A DNA stretch of 64,000 nt from Epiperipatus broadwayi (Eukaryota > Onychophora > Udeonychophora > Euonychophora > Peripatidae): positions 3,828,901 to 3,892,900 of the forward strand of contig JAQFVV010012507.1 in NCBI GenBank assembly GCA_028023455.1, written 5' to 3'. The notes under the pieces were generated by a model. It saw only the letters and a program-made list of their open reading frames with translations, made no database searches and was not told the DNA's origin. Positions 1 through 11,338 of this stretch are shown here, in pieces (within the stretch, counting starts at the first letter, position 1; each line of letters begins with the position of its first letter). Made by a program: the position numbers and the translations under genes.

Positions 1-1008
1 TATAATGTAAACCTTTTTATTACCAATGACATACTTATTTTTATTGCTAACATTGCTTACCTTTTAGAATGACATTTATAACTTTAAAACTTTTATTTAT
101 GTATTTATTAGATATTCTGTAGTATTTTTATTTTCATATTCCAGTCTCCTTTTTTTTTTGCCTTTTTTTATATAAAATTTTACATACAATCTTCCTCTCC
201 ACAAATTATTTTTATTTCGTTTGTTCAATTTCATTTTTTCTACATATATTTTCATCTTTCACTAAAAAATTTCTTAAAGGATTAATGTTTTTATTCCTTT
301 TAATCTGTATATTAGTTTTATTTAATTAGCTATAATGAATTGTGGACATTTTTAAAGTCTATAACGTTTTAAATTTATTTGCACTTTGATTTTTATCTAC
401 TATTGTAATTCTGAAAGTTATTCTTAATAGTTTTGCTTTTTTCTAAATTTGCATTTATACAAGTTCCCTTTTATTAAACTATTATCAGTCCCAATACTAA
501 ATCTACAGAGAGTATCACAATTTATAAATACATATTCCCCCTTATCCAAATATAATCCAATTATAATACCTATTTTAGAACGGTTCATAAATACATTATT
601 TTGTTCTTGAACTATTAACAAAAAAAAAAGTGTTATTTTTGAAAAAATACTACAAATTTGAGTAGTTTTTCAATTTCATCTATACATTGTTTATATGTAT
701 TTCTAACAGTTTAATCTTTAAACAGTTTCTAATTCTGGCATTATAATCTATGACAATTTTAAAGTGAGGCATTCACTGGAATTTTTTATAACTGCTTGAT
801 TTCTTCTTCATCAGGATAAAATTTGTATAAGACATAAACTTGAATTACCTGCATTTGATAATTTTCGATATAATCATTTTTTAATTAATCTGATAAATCA
901 TCAATTTTTATTTTCTTTTTTATTTATAATGAATATCACTCCATTTATATTTACAGTATTTATGTTTTTATTTTAAAAATATATTCGTTTAATCAAATCA
1001 TTCTTTGC

Positions 1009-1011
<3 letters not shown>

Positions 1012-1070
<59 letters not shown>
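1012..1070. repeat. (AT)n-(CA)n compound microsatellite
   Basis: About 48 bases of alternating A and T are followed directly by about ten bases of CA repeat. Confidence 0.95.
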
Positions 1071-1670
1071 TATAGATAAAAAGACAAAGAGCAAAAAAGT
1101 CATTTTAATGCAAATTTTGAGCTAAAATATTCTATAAGTTTTCGTGAATGTTTCTGACAGATTCTTATCAACATCAATTAGCTTAAAAATTGATGTTATG
1201 GATTTGTGACTTTTTACTAATAGAATAACTCTTTATTTTTTCTAGAAAAATATATAATAAACGATATACACACATACCCCATAAACACTAATAGCTGTAA
1301 AATATTAAGTCTAATATTAAGTTATTCAAAAAAATTTAGAAAATGCTTTAGGTTAAATTAATTACAATGTCTAGCTTTAACTAAACATAGATTAATAATA
1401 AAAGTTATTTATATATACATAACTGAAGGTAACTACCACAATTAAATAAGGTTCTAAAATTACAGATTAATATGCAATACTTTTAAAATTAATATTGTAG
1501 AATAAATTATATTAGTAAGATAAAGAGCAATATTATTAAAGAACCACAACTGAAGAATACAAACTTGTTGTTTGATTATAGTCCTCTATAGCCTCGATAA
1601 ACAATTTGTCTTTAGGCATAGAACATAATATACAACATATTTTTATAATAAGTAATGTTTATTCTATAAA

Positions 1671-1695
1671 TGTGTGTGTGCGCGCGCGTGTGTGT
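1671..1695. repeat. (TG)n(CG)n(TG)n tract
   Basis: Twenty-five bases of strictly alternating pyrimidine and purine, with a central CGCGCGCG block flanked by TG repeats. CG-rich alternation is striking in such AT-rich DNA and is the classic Z-DNA-prone pattern. Confidence 0.9.
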
Positions 1696-2139
1696 AAAAA
1701 TATATTTTAGCAGTTTCTAAAATAAATTCAAATTTTAATAAAACTAATTAATTGCTACTTAATTTAAAATAAACAGGCTGTATTGCATATATTACATTAA
1801 AAACTTATCACTATTAAGTATTTAGAACTCTAATATAGTTTATAAAAATTGTAACTGAATTACATATAGTATAAAACATGTCTGATAATTTATGTTAGAT
1901 ACGAGTTATAATACTAATGTTTAAATTTTCACTATGCATTTACTAATATAATATGAATATATCAAATGAAATAAACCAAGGCAAGAATGTTTGAAAAACA
2001 CTATCTGTATTCATAAATACAAAGTCTGAATCACACAACATAGGTGAAAGGAAATCAATGAAAGCATAAATCTAATTGAAATTCAAATATAATAAATAAA
2101 TGTAAACAAATACTACAATACTTTAACAATATCATTTGT

Positions 2140-2475
2140 ATTTAAAAACACAAAATCTGAATCAAATGACATAGATAAAAGAAATTTCTCTTATCTATTA
2201 TGTTGCAATTTGATAAGTATATTGACTTCAAAACTATTCTAAACTCAGGTATGAATTTAAATAAGTTTATATGTTAAGAATCTTAAAAGGTTATAAACAA
2301 ACTTATTTCATGTTCTGCATACAAAGCAAAAATAACCAATTTTCACTTTGTATAAAGAACATGAAAATGTTTGTCTATTAGCTTAAATCAATATACTTAT
2401 CAATTTACATGTTAGTAAATAAGAGGAATTTCATTTTACCTATGTTGCTTCATTCAAATACTTTATGGAAACTAA
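2140..2475. repeat. Foldback (palindromic) repeat, MITE-like
   Basis: The sequence at about 2150-2235 is repeated as its reverse complement at about 2385-2465. Shared blocks include TTGATAAGTATATTGA, a TCTCTTAT/ATAAGAGG block and a GACATAG/CTATGTTG block. An inner pair of arms lies near 2310-2330 and 2343-2366, around CATGTTCT and AGAACATG. A related direct copy precedes it at about 1990-2110. No protein is encoded. It is most simply a non-autonomous DNA element; I could not define a target duplication. Confidence 0.6.
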
Positions 2476-2572
2476 TTATTTTATTGACTAGATAAAATCA
2501 AAGGTTTATACTTTTTTTATTCTATACATTTGAATGTTATATTATATAAAAAAAATATTTATTATTATATTT

Positions 2573-2688
2573 TATTAATGATTTTGAAAATTATATATAT
2601 AACATTACAATATTAGTCAAAATAAAATATTATTAATGATTTTGAAAATTATATATATAACATTACAATATTAGTCAAAATAAAATAA
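2573..2688. repeat. 58-bp tandem duplication
   Basis: Two adjacent, essentially identical 58-bp units (2573-2630 and 2631-2688) begin TATTAATGATTTTG. A sequence resembling the unit end, with ACATTACAATATT, also occurs near 15426-15440 next to the related MITE there, so this belongs to the flank of that repeat family. Confidence 0.9.
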
Positions 2689-2716
2689 ACTTAACAAAAA
2701 TTCTTTCACAATAATG

Positions 2717-2863
2717 GTTTCATCTATTAACAAATAAACATTTTCAAGGGAAATTCAATCAAAGATACATCTATATGATGGGAATGCTATTTTGTTTGGT
2801 ATATATGAGTGATATCTTTAGTTCAATTTCACTTGAAAAGGTATATTTGTTAATAGATGAAAC
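2717..2863. repeat. 147-bp MITE-like inverted repeat
   Basis: Perfect 20-bp inverted termini lie at 2717-2736 and 2844-2863. Inner arms continue imperfectly: TTTTCAAGGGAAATTCAAT near 2741 pairs with the complement of TTCAATTTCACTTGAAAAG near 2822. A diverged relative lies at 15464-15701. No coding capacity. Confidence 0.75.
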
Positions 2864-4007
2864 ACTGAACTATCTTGTAAATATGTTTTATTTGTTGGCC
2901 TCTTGGTAACTGTTCTGTGTTTGATAATTAAGCTGATTATTTTTACTTTTGATAGCTTTGAATGTACAAACTATAAAGTAGACAAAATTTTATTCATTTA
3001 TTTTTGAGAAAATTCGATAAACTTATTTCCAATAAATTTCAGAAAAATTGAATCTTATTTTCTATATATATATATATTGTGCCCTTTTGTATGGGTCACC
3101 ATTTAATTTTTGTGCTAATCTATTAAAAATTTTAAATTTAAGATATATTTGAATATGTGATGTTGATTTTGCTTATGGTAATATTTCAAAAGGTTTAATT
3201 AAAGCAATCTATGAGTATTTGATATGTAAAATTGTGCTGATATTGAGAGAGACACTTTAAATGATGATGATTATAATATATAGTTAGAAAAATGGCCATA
3301 ATCAATACTGCATTAATAGATTTAATAAATAAATATTTAAAGCTAAAGTATTTAAAAAGACAAGTTAAAATTAAATACATATGTTTATTGTTGATAAAAT
3401 AATATTATAAAAGAATATAAATATTTTAATTATTGTAAGTACTTAAATAAAAGACTAATATTTGATTTTAATAATATTGGACAATTATTTTAAAATCTGT
3501 TATATTATCTTATTTATTTTTAAAAAAATATTTATTTTAAAAATGCAATTGTTAGTTATTTTTAGATTATGAGAAGCGTTTCTTTTATTGTAAAAAAAAC
3601 AGATGTTAGTTAGATACGCACACATGCATGGAAGTTATTTAGTGAAGTTGCAAAACTATTTTAAAAATTATGTTGTAAAATTTATAAATAATACGTGAGT
3701 TATCACGAGATAAAAATAAAGATATTTAATGTAAAATATTAAATCTGATTTTAAAGTATTGTTTTTAAAAATATAACATATAAAAGACTTAGTGTATTTT
3801 AAATAATTTTATAAAAGTTAAAATTAAAATCAAGTAGGTAAAAATATTTTTAAAAAGTATTTTATGGATTTAAATAAATGATAAAGATTATTTTAAAAAT
3901 GCAATAATGTAATAAATATTAAATATTAAATAAGTCATTATTTATTTTTAATTTTGTGTTGTTGGTAAAATATGTAAATAAGCCAGCAAAGTTGATTGTT
4001 TAATCTA

Positions 4008-4040
4008 CCAATCAAATGGGAAGTTTCTTCCGGTATAAAA
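4008..4040 (+). promoter_or_regulatory. CCAAT plus TATA box pair
   Basis: CCAAT at 4008-4012 is followed by TATAAAA at 4034-4040 in a locally less AT-rich stretch (about 3980-4080). The spacing is plausible for a polymerase II core promoter. TATA-like strings are expected often in DNA this AT-rich, and no gene downstream can be confirmed. Confidence 0.2.
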
Positions 4041-4870
4041 GCTCAATTCAATTGTTAGGAGAGGACTTCGTGATTGAATTTTCAAGTTAATTGTGCTATT
4101 AAAAAAAATAGCTAAGTAAATTTATAGACGCTCTAAAATCATTTTTTAAAATTATAAGAGTGTTATTGTAAATAATTTATAAAAGTTTTAAATGATAGAC
4201 CTGCAGTGTTAATTTAATTTTCCCTATCGATCGTCTCTATATCAAGCTCAATTTATAAGCAAATGGTCATGGGAACATCATATATAGTGAAAATATATCG
4301 GAAACTTTATACTAGAAGTATGACAAACGCTGGATTAGTTTGGAAAATTACGAGATGGAGAAAAGTAGTATTTTGGACAGTATATAATTTTAAAAGCTAA
4401 TTAATAGTGATTATTAGAAAATAGATATTTTAGAGAATAAAATACTTCTTATAAAGAAAGTATTTTGCAAGCTATAAATTTAAAAATATATCTTAAGTAA
4501 AGATATTTAAAATGAAAGTAATTTTATAAATACTTGCCTTGTAAAGTCTTTATGTTTTAAAAGACTGAATGTTGATAATTTTAAAAGCAGGTCAATTGAA
4601 ATATAATTAGCTAAAAATCTTAATATAATGGGATTATTATATTGAAATAATTTAAACGCTGGCCGTTTATAAATAAAGAAACTTATTCTTACCTGGATGT
4701 TTTGTTTAAAAATGCACAAGAAATATGTGGACGTCCCAGTTAATTTAAAATAATTAAATGATAATTTTTCATAAAACTAAAGACTAAGCTAAGATAATAA
4801 CTTTTGAATAATATTTTAAAAATAACTAAATCAGGATCCTATAAACTATTTTAATTTTATTTTATTTCTT

Positions 4871-5059
4871 ATGGAAAAATTAACTTTTATTTTGTTTAAA
4901 AAGAACGTTTTCGTTTTTCATAAACTTTTAAAAAACACGTGGTGGACCGGAAACAGGAAATGGTGTTCTAGTGAATATGTGCCTACGATTAAAGAACTTT
5001 ATGATGAAAAGGAAACATCGCTGGATTTATGTAATATGAATTTTGTTTTATTTATCTAA
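4871..5059 (+). other. Unassigned 62-codon open frame
   Basis: An ATG-to-stop frame about 0.83 kb downstream of the CCAAT/TATA pair. Its middle (about residues 22-55) has mixed amino acid content, including WWTGNRKWC and PTIKELYDEKE, unlike the Ile/Asn/Lys/Tyr-rich noise elsewhere. I recognise no family. It could be an exon, a transposon relic or chance. Confidence 0.15.
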
Positions 5060-6797
5060 TATAAAAGTTAAATATTATTAATCTATTAAAAATAAGATAG
5101 GTACATTTCTTAAAATAATAACTAAAGTAATATAATAATTAATTGCATAAGTTTATCTTATAATTAATATAAAACGTAATATGTTAAAGAATGATTGTGA
5201 GTATAAAAATGATTTATTCTATGAAGCTGTAATTCCGAAGAATATTGGAAGATGGACTGTACATTAAATCATTATTGATGGTAAAATTATATAATAATAA
5301 TTTTGATGTATTTAATATGTTTTTCTTTAGATCAACCGAATGATATGTTATTGTTGAATGAATGTATGATTATTTTAAAAATACACACACATTATATTGG
5401 CAGTGATAGTTTTATTTAAATATGCATAATTTGAATTTATGATATAAATATGATACAACATTACATAAGAAGCTTAGAAATAATTATATGATTCTTTCGT
5501 AAATAAATTTTGATATTTTGTTTTATGTTATAGTATTAGAATTATATTTATTAGTCATAAGTAATTATTGTATTGCAAGTTAGGAAGAGATTTCAAAGTC
5601 TATATTTTATTTTTATTTTATTGGATAAATTAAGTTAAGTTTTATGTAGAAGTTTATGTTGGATTGAAGATTTACCAAGTATAGACGATGAAGTATAAAT
5701 AGTTTGGATAATTAATATTTTATTTAGAGTTGAAAGTTGTTTTCCGGAAATTTTAAATAAGTTTAGAGGATGTTTTTGTAGATAGAAATTTATTAAGAAG
5801 GATTAGTATTACACATAAAGTAGAGTAATAATTTTACATAGAAAAGAATCATAGAATTTATCTAATATAATACTTTATGAATTTGAAATTAATGAATTAT
5901 TTTAATATTATTATTTAACAGTACATATATGTAATGCATATTTGATAAAACATGTAGCATGAATTGTATTAACTGAAATATAAAATTATAATCAGTTATT
6001 TGTTATTACATTATAAAGATACATTAGTTTCTATATTATGCTATTAGAGTAATACTAATAGTAGAGTGAACACATACTAGTACATGATGAAATAAGTAAC
6101 AGTAATACTCAAGTGATGTAGCAATTTAATTAATAAAGTTTAATTGTTTACATATGCTACATAAATATTATTTACATAAATTTTTCTGTGTAATAATTGA
6201 AGTTCACTGATATTTATTTAAAGTCTAAGTTTTTAAAACATACTTCAATATTATTAGTATAGCATTTTAAAAGAATGTATAGATTATTTAATAGGAGTAT
6301 GAGCTAATAACAGTGTAAACATTTTTGTATTATTATTTTCTTATTTTTATTTTCTTTGTTTTCATAATTTTGAACTGTAAATATTGTAAATAAATTCTTA
6401 GTTGAAGTTAATGTAAATAAATTTATTTAATTTGTTTTAAAAGTGTGTCGAGTTCATTATTATTATACCACAGCATTTGACAGCAGATAATTTGAAGAAA
6501 CATAATATTTGCACAATGTGAATTTATTAATATTATTTTAGAAATAAATATAATATTTTCTTGATATCATTTTATAAGAATTGATTGACATTAACATATA
6601 ATATTATTATGGTCATAAGGCTATTATAATGCACATTATAAGAGTACAATATTATTTATTGCCACAGATTAATAAATTGTAAGATTTTGATCTATTCCAA
6701 AATTAAGATACTATATGAAAATAAAAGATAAACATGTTATTATTATTCAATGATTGATGATATAATAGGAATAGTTAAGGTTAAGTTATACCCTAAG

Positions 6798-6828
<31 letters not shown>

Positions 6829-7324
6829 GAATAAGTTAGGTGTATTTAGGTTTGATATAAAATCCCTTATCATACTTATTTACATGAGTTATCATTACTT
6901 TAAGATAATTAGAAGAACCTGAGATTATTTAATTATATTTTAAAATTAAAAGTTAAGATTTATTTTTATTATTATTAAAGATAGTTTATTTTATTTTAAA
7001 AGCCATAAGAATGCTGTAGAGGTAGTAGTAAGTTAATAAGGAGGTGACAGTATTCTTATGCCATTGAGACAATGTCTTGGAAGATATTGACTCAATGTAA
7101 ATCTACTTATTGCTTTGTAACTTTACTTCACAGTCTCATGATTTTAATAAATATTTATTTAATTAATACATAATAAAGAAGTATATTGATTTTGATAATT
7201 GATAATAAATTTAATTAGAATATGATAATTTAAAAATATATTAAAGATAGATATGCAAATTTTAATTAAGCATTATAATTTAATTGAGCTAGTCTTATTT
7301 CAAATTATATTATACATCGAGAAG

Positions 7325-7331
7325 TAAGGGT

Positions 7332-7376
<45 letters not shown>

Positions 7377-7381
7377 CCTTA
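7325..7381. repeat. (AT)n tract capped by a perfect inverted repeat
   Basis: TAAGGGTAC (7325-7333) and GTACCCTTA (7373-7381) flank about 39 bases of alternating A/T, so the whole 57 bp is almost one palindrome. A further (AT)n run follows to about 7407, where PLE-A sequence begins. Confidence 0.85.
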
Positions 7382-7506
7382 TGATAGCATATATATATAT
7401 ATATATAAAATAAATAAAATATCCGTTAATTAAAAACAATATTGTAATTATAATTGAAATAATATTTTTAATGGTTTATAAACAATTACAAACAATCTTA
7501 AAATCC

Positions 7507-7548
7507 ACAGAAGTACTTTCAGTTACTTTCTAACCTGCCTCAACTGCC
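7507..7548 (-). ncRNA. Hammerhead-like motif, PLE-A (copy 1)
   Basis: Same element as at 14849-14892, in the 3' region of the long minus copy. Here stem II closes GGTTA with TAACT, so one G-C pair has become G-U, and GCAG pairs with CTGT. Confidence 0.4.
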
Positions 7549-9458
7549 ATTAAATTCAAAAACCAAAAGCGGAAGCAAACGTCATCAATTCAAATTCCAC
7601 AAATCTCGTATTTTAATATTAGAAGCTTGTCGATTTATTAAATGCATTTTATTCCTGTTTATAAAAATTGCCTCTTTAATTTTTCTTTTACTATGGTTTC
7701 TCTCTTCATGAAGAATTTTCACATTTTCAAAATTAAATTTATATTTACATGTTTTTTCGTGATCAAAGAAAGCTGAAGAAGATATTAAATCACCATTATT
7801 TTTATTTTTTACACACTTATATAATAATTCATGTTCCTTCAATCTTTTTTCAATACTGCACTTAGATTCACCTATATATGATAGCATACAATCACAAAAA
7901 ATTTGATATATGACATTACTTTTTTGCTTGACAGGTATGACATCATTCGAATTATTGACTAATTTATTAATATTGTTTGGAACGTAGAATGAAACATTAA
8001 ACACATTCTTATATAAACCCTTAAAAAATTTTACTTGTGGATTTGAAATAAATGGAATAGATATCCATTTTTTATTATTAATCTTCATTTCTTTTAAATT
8101 ATCATTTTTTTTTTTTTAAATTGATATAAAGTATTGTTTATTTGTTCCATTTTATAACTGACATCAATCAATTCTTTGGCAAATATCTCAATATTTTTTA
8201 GTTTATCACTTTGGTAACGACATAATTTTTCATTCCGAAACAAAAAAGATTTAAAACTTGCCATCTTATGCATCATTGGTACTTTTGATTTACAATTTAT
8301 ATATCCTCTTTTTTGCAGTGGCTTAATTATTAGTTTATAATTTAATAAACTGTTATCTCTTGTGATCATTAAATCTAAATAGTTAATATTATTGTCCTGT
8401 TCTTTTTCAATAGTCCATCTCAAGCTATTCAACTTATTTAATTCCTCTATAAGCAAATTTATACTATTAGTATTTCCACAAACAAAAACACCATCCACAT
8501 ATCTTTTGTAAATTTTAATGTCTCCAAAAATACACATATTTAAAATACTACTCTCATATGTAGATAAAATGAAATTGCAAACATGTGCAACTACAGGCAA
8601 TCCCATAGGCCAACCTTTGGTCATTTTATAATATTGACCTTCAAAAGATGCAACAATGTTATCAATAAAAAATTGTAAAGAATCAATGATAAATTTTATT
8701 GTATATTTACAAATATTTTTACTTTTTAATGCATGTTCAATTATTTTTATGGAATTCATTCTATCAATAGATCCATACATTTCTGTAACATCCAATGAAG
8801 CAATAACATCATTTTCATCAATAATGAAATTTTTAATACTATTTACAAAGTCAAATGATGAAGCAATAGTATTATCCCCAAATCCTAAAAAGTCTTGTAA
8901 AAGTTTACCAAAATATTTAGAAGTATGATATATGAAGGAACCACCAAAATCTATCATAACTTGCAAAGGATTACCTTCTTTATGTAATTTTATATTTGCA
9001 AAAATACAAGGACATATAGCACAAGAAGGATATATCATACAGTATACATTATTATTTAAAACTTTCTTTTTAGCACTTTTTAAAATATTGTTAATAAACT
9101 TTATTCTTTGACCATCCATATTATAATCTTCAATCAAAAAGAAACCAAGTTTGTCCATTAGCATTTTAATTTTATTAATATATTGGCATTTCGTCAACAA
9201 GCACATATGCAAACTTTTGTCCTCTTTCAAACAAATCATATTATCAATCTTCAATTTCTGTTTAAATTCCGAAATAGCTAAGTGCCATGATTTATCATAA
9301 GATATTGTATCAAATTTATTGCAATTAATTTTCTTAATAATATCATCAGCAAAATTATCATTACCAGGAATCATTTCAAATGAATTTTGAACAGCTGCAA
9401 TTAGTTCCAAATTATAATCATTCCAACTACCACCAACGTATTTAGCTCCGTGACTTAA

Positions 9459-10203
9459 CCTTTTAATCGCTAATTTTATCTTTGGTTGTATCAGATAAAA
9501 ATCAAATCTTTTAATTGGCCAACTCACAAACTGAAGACAAAGCCTATTCTTAAAACATATTCGCCTATAATATTAAATTCAACTCAGATACGTTTATAAA
9601 AAGTATATAATTAATTTTTCAGGTTATGAAGAGAACGAAAGTTCTTTCAAAAATAAATTGCTATCTATTTATTCTAAAATATTCAATATCGGCAACATAA
9701 AAGTTATAATGTAAACAAAAAGATCGACTTTTACGTTATAGAAAAGTAAATATTTCTTTTTACTACATCTTCAATATTTTTACTTAAATCTTCAATATTT
9801 TTCGAAAATAATTTTGTTTTTTTATTATTCTCTCTGAAAATAATTTTAATTTCTCAAAATATTCTTTTATAATAATTAAATCGTATTCGAAATGAAAATC
9901 TCAGCGTTTTTCTTTATTTTCTTTGATCAGGCAGTTTCTTTGTTCTTTCCAGCCAATCAGAATGTCTTTTTCGGCTGAGAGCATGCTAAGAACCAATCAC
10001 AAATAATGTTCCTTCTTTGTTTAGGTTTAAATGCGTTTTTTTTCTATTTTTTACTTCTAAAATAAATCGGAAGATGTCACCATCGTACAGAACTTTTAAA
10101 AACGAATTCAATACGTGTTTAACGAATATTTTCGTATAAAAACTGGCTGAGTTAGAGTGATTTCAGATGTCGACGAGGAGTCTCGTAAAAAACAGTCTAA
10201 GAA
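9459..10203. mobile_element. 745-bp TTAA-flanked insertion in PLE-A
   Basis: Comparison with the uninterrupted plus-strand copy (near 12928) shows an empty site ACGTTTTAAGTC. In the minus copy the same site is split, with TTAA repeated on both sides (9455-9458 and 10204-10207). TTAA duplication is the hallmark of piggyBac-type insertion. The end next to 9458 begins CCTTTTAATCGC, loosely like piggyBac termini. The other end (complement TTCTTAGACTGT) matches it only poorly, so terminal repeats are not convincing. No transposase is encoded; at most this is a non-autonomous element. A GT-AG intron is unlikely: that splice would leave GTTAAG in place of GTTTTAAG and break the frame. Confidence 0.6.
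9953..10169 (+). promoter_or_regulatory. Promoter-like block inside the TTAA insertion
   Basis: Two CCAATCA boxes (9953 and 9993), a TATAAAAA at 10135-10142 and an ATG at 10167 follow in order on the plus strand. The frame from this ATG (MSTRSLVKNS) runs out of the insertion into the PLE and soon stops. It may be the leftover promoter and first codons of an ancestral transposase, or captured host promoter DNA. If active, it would transcribe antisense to PLE-A. Confidence 0.3.
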
Positions 10204-10694
10204 TTAAAACGTATTTCTGAATTAAATGTATCCTATTATTTGATAAATTAACAAAGTTTAAATCATTATAAGCATGTGGATATTGCTTATTAAATAAAAA
10301 ATCAACTTTTTTCTCAAATTTGTTATATAATTTACGTTTAATTACTTTAAAGCCATTTTCACAAATAATTTTATATTCGTTCCAAGCACACCATTCATTT
10401 AAAATTATTAAATGTTCAATTGCTTTCAAATATTTACGAATCTCAAAAAGTTCCATTTTACAACTTTTAATAATATTATTTAAAATAATCAATTTTAATT
10501 TATCCAAACATTTTGGTATTAAATTTATACAGCTGTTCAACTTTATGCTACAAAAATTTGGGAATACCTGAAAAATTTTACAATTCTTGAAAAAACAAAG
10601 TTTGCATTTCAGCTTAATAATCTTTTTACATTGTCTCCGCCATTCCTGGACGATCCACCGTTTTCTAAAATTACTTGAATTCATTTTGTTCAGT

Positions 10695-11338
10695 ATATGT
10701 AAAATAAATAAAATATCCGTTAATTAAAAACAATATTGTAATTATAATTGAAATAATATTTTTAACGGTTTATAAACAATTACAAACAATCTTAAAATCC
10801 ACAGAAGTACTTTCGGTTACTTTCTAACCTGCCTCAACTGCCATTAAATTCAAAAACCAAAAGCGGAAGCAAATGTCATCAATTCAAATTCCACGAATCT
10901 CGTATTTTAATGTTAGAAGCTTGTCGATTTATTAAATGCATTTTATTCCTGTTTATAAAAATTGCCTCTTTAATTTTTCTTTTACTATGGTTTCTCTCTT
11001 CATGAAGAATTTTCACATTTTCAAAATTAAATTTAAATTTATATTTACATGTTTTTTCGTGATCAAAGAAAACTGAAGGAGATATTAAATCACCATTATT
11101 TTTATTTTTTACATGCTTATATAACAATTCATGTTCCTTCAATCTTTTCTCAATACTGCACCTAGATTCACCTATATATGATAGCATACAATCACAAAAA
11201 ATTTGATATATGACATTACTTTTTTGCTTGACAGGTATGACATCCTTAGAATTATTGACTAATTTATTAATATTGTTTGGAACGTAGAATGAAACATTAA
11301 ACACATTCTTATATAAATCCTTAAAAAATTTTATTTTG
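10695..11338 (-). mobile_element. PLE-A 5'-truncated copy, minus strand
   Basis: Contains only the endonuclease part of the coding region (11304 to 10879, from MFNVSFYVPN to RDSWNLN, with CMLSYIGES and KIKEAIF intact) plus the 3' region. It lies directly upstream of the long minus copy in the same orientation. At about 11338 it meets a plus-oriented copy; both sides share GGATTA-like bases at the joint. It carries a two-codon KF duplication (CKYKFKFNFENVK), also seen in the long plus copy. Confidence 0.85.
10799..10842 (-). ncRNA. Hammerhead-like motif, PLE-A (copy 2)
   Basis: In the 3' region of the truncated minus copy. GCAG, TTGAGGCA, GGTTA-GAAAG-TAACC, GAAA, then GTACTTCTGT in order. Confidence 0.4.

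Larger units (their letters stand above)
1..1999. other. AT-rich DNA without a recognisable gene
   Basis: I see no coding similarity on either strand. Short open frames here are low-complexity and lack family motifs. The stretch holds an AT/CA microsatellite (1012-1070) and an alternating TG/CG tract (1671-1695). From about 1976 a sequence begins that belongs to the repeat family described at 2140-2475 and 34790-35290. Confidence 0.6.
2870..7320. other. AT-rich DNA, no confident gene
   Basis: No translated segment resembles a protein family I recognise. Two items are listed separately at low confidence: a CCAAT/TATA pair at 4008-4040 and an open frame at 4871-5059. A (TTA)n microsatellite lies at about 6799-6829. 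The rest is A/T-dominated with frequent stops in all frames. Confidence 0.55.
7585..10684 (-). pseudogene. PLE-A reverse transcriptase/GIY-YIG endonuclease, broken
   Basis: Order from 10684 downwards: N-terminal Cys/Lys/Leu-rich region (MNSSNFRKRW) to about 10208, insertion, then RT and endonuclease. RT landmarks are FANIKLHKEGNPLQ, IASLDVTEMYGSID, KGWPMGLPVVAHVCN and the catalytic box. That box reads YVDG, not YVDD, so one metal-binding Asp is lost. The thumb follows (WTIEKEQDNNINYLDLMI). A lengthened A-run near 8105-8118 shifts the frame. The endonuclease continues at 8088-7585, with IYQIFCDCMLSYIGES, the Arg of EKRLKEH and a Glu in KIKEAIF, typical of PLE GIY-YIG domains. The RT would copy element RNA primed at a nick made by the endonuclease. 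Insertion, frameshift and YVDG make this copy inactive. Confidence 0.85.
7405..10690 (-). mobile_element. PLE-A long copy, minus strand
   Basis: A near full-length Penelope-like retroelement read right to left. It holds a coding region (10684 to 7585) and a 3' region of about 180 bp ending in (AT)n. Upstream, at 10695-11338, lies a 5'-truncated copy in the same orientation, giving the head-to-tail pseudo-LTR layout known for PLEs. Its coding region is split by a 745-bp TTAA-flanked insertion (9459-10203) absent from the plus-strand copy. It differs only slightly from the plus-strand copies, so these insertions are fairly recent. Confidence 0.85.

Noticed and set aside
8656-8928. Plus-strand frame of 90 codons (and its twin at 13458-13730 on the minus strand)
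   Set aside because: Antisense shadow of the PLE-A reverse transcriptase; it recurs only because both copies are conserved.
9455-10207. Interpretation of the PLE-A interruption as a spliceosomal intron
   Set aside because: PLEs can carry introns, but the only GT-AG choice here leaves two bases too few and breaks the frame, whereas an exact TTAA duplication explains the boundaries.
10320-10571. Frame antisense to the PLE-A N-terminal region (twin at 12564-12815)
   Set aside because: Shadow of the real PLE-A frame.
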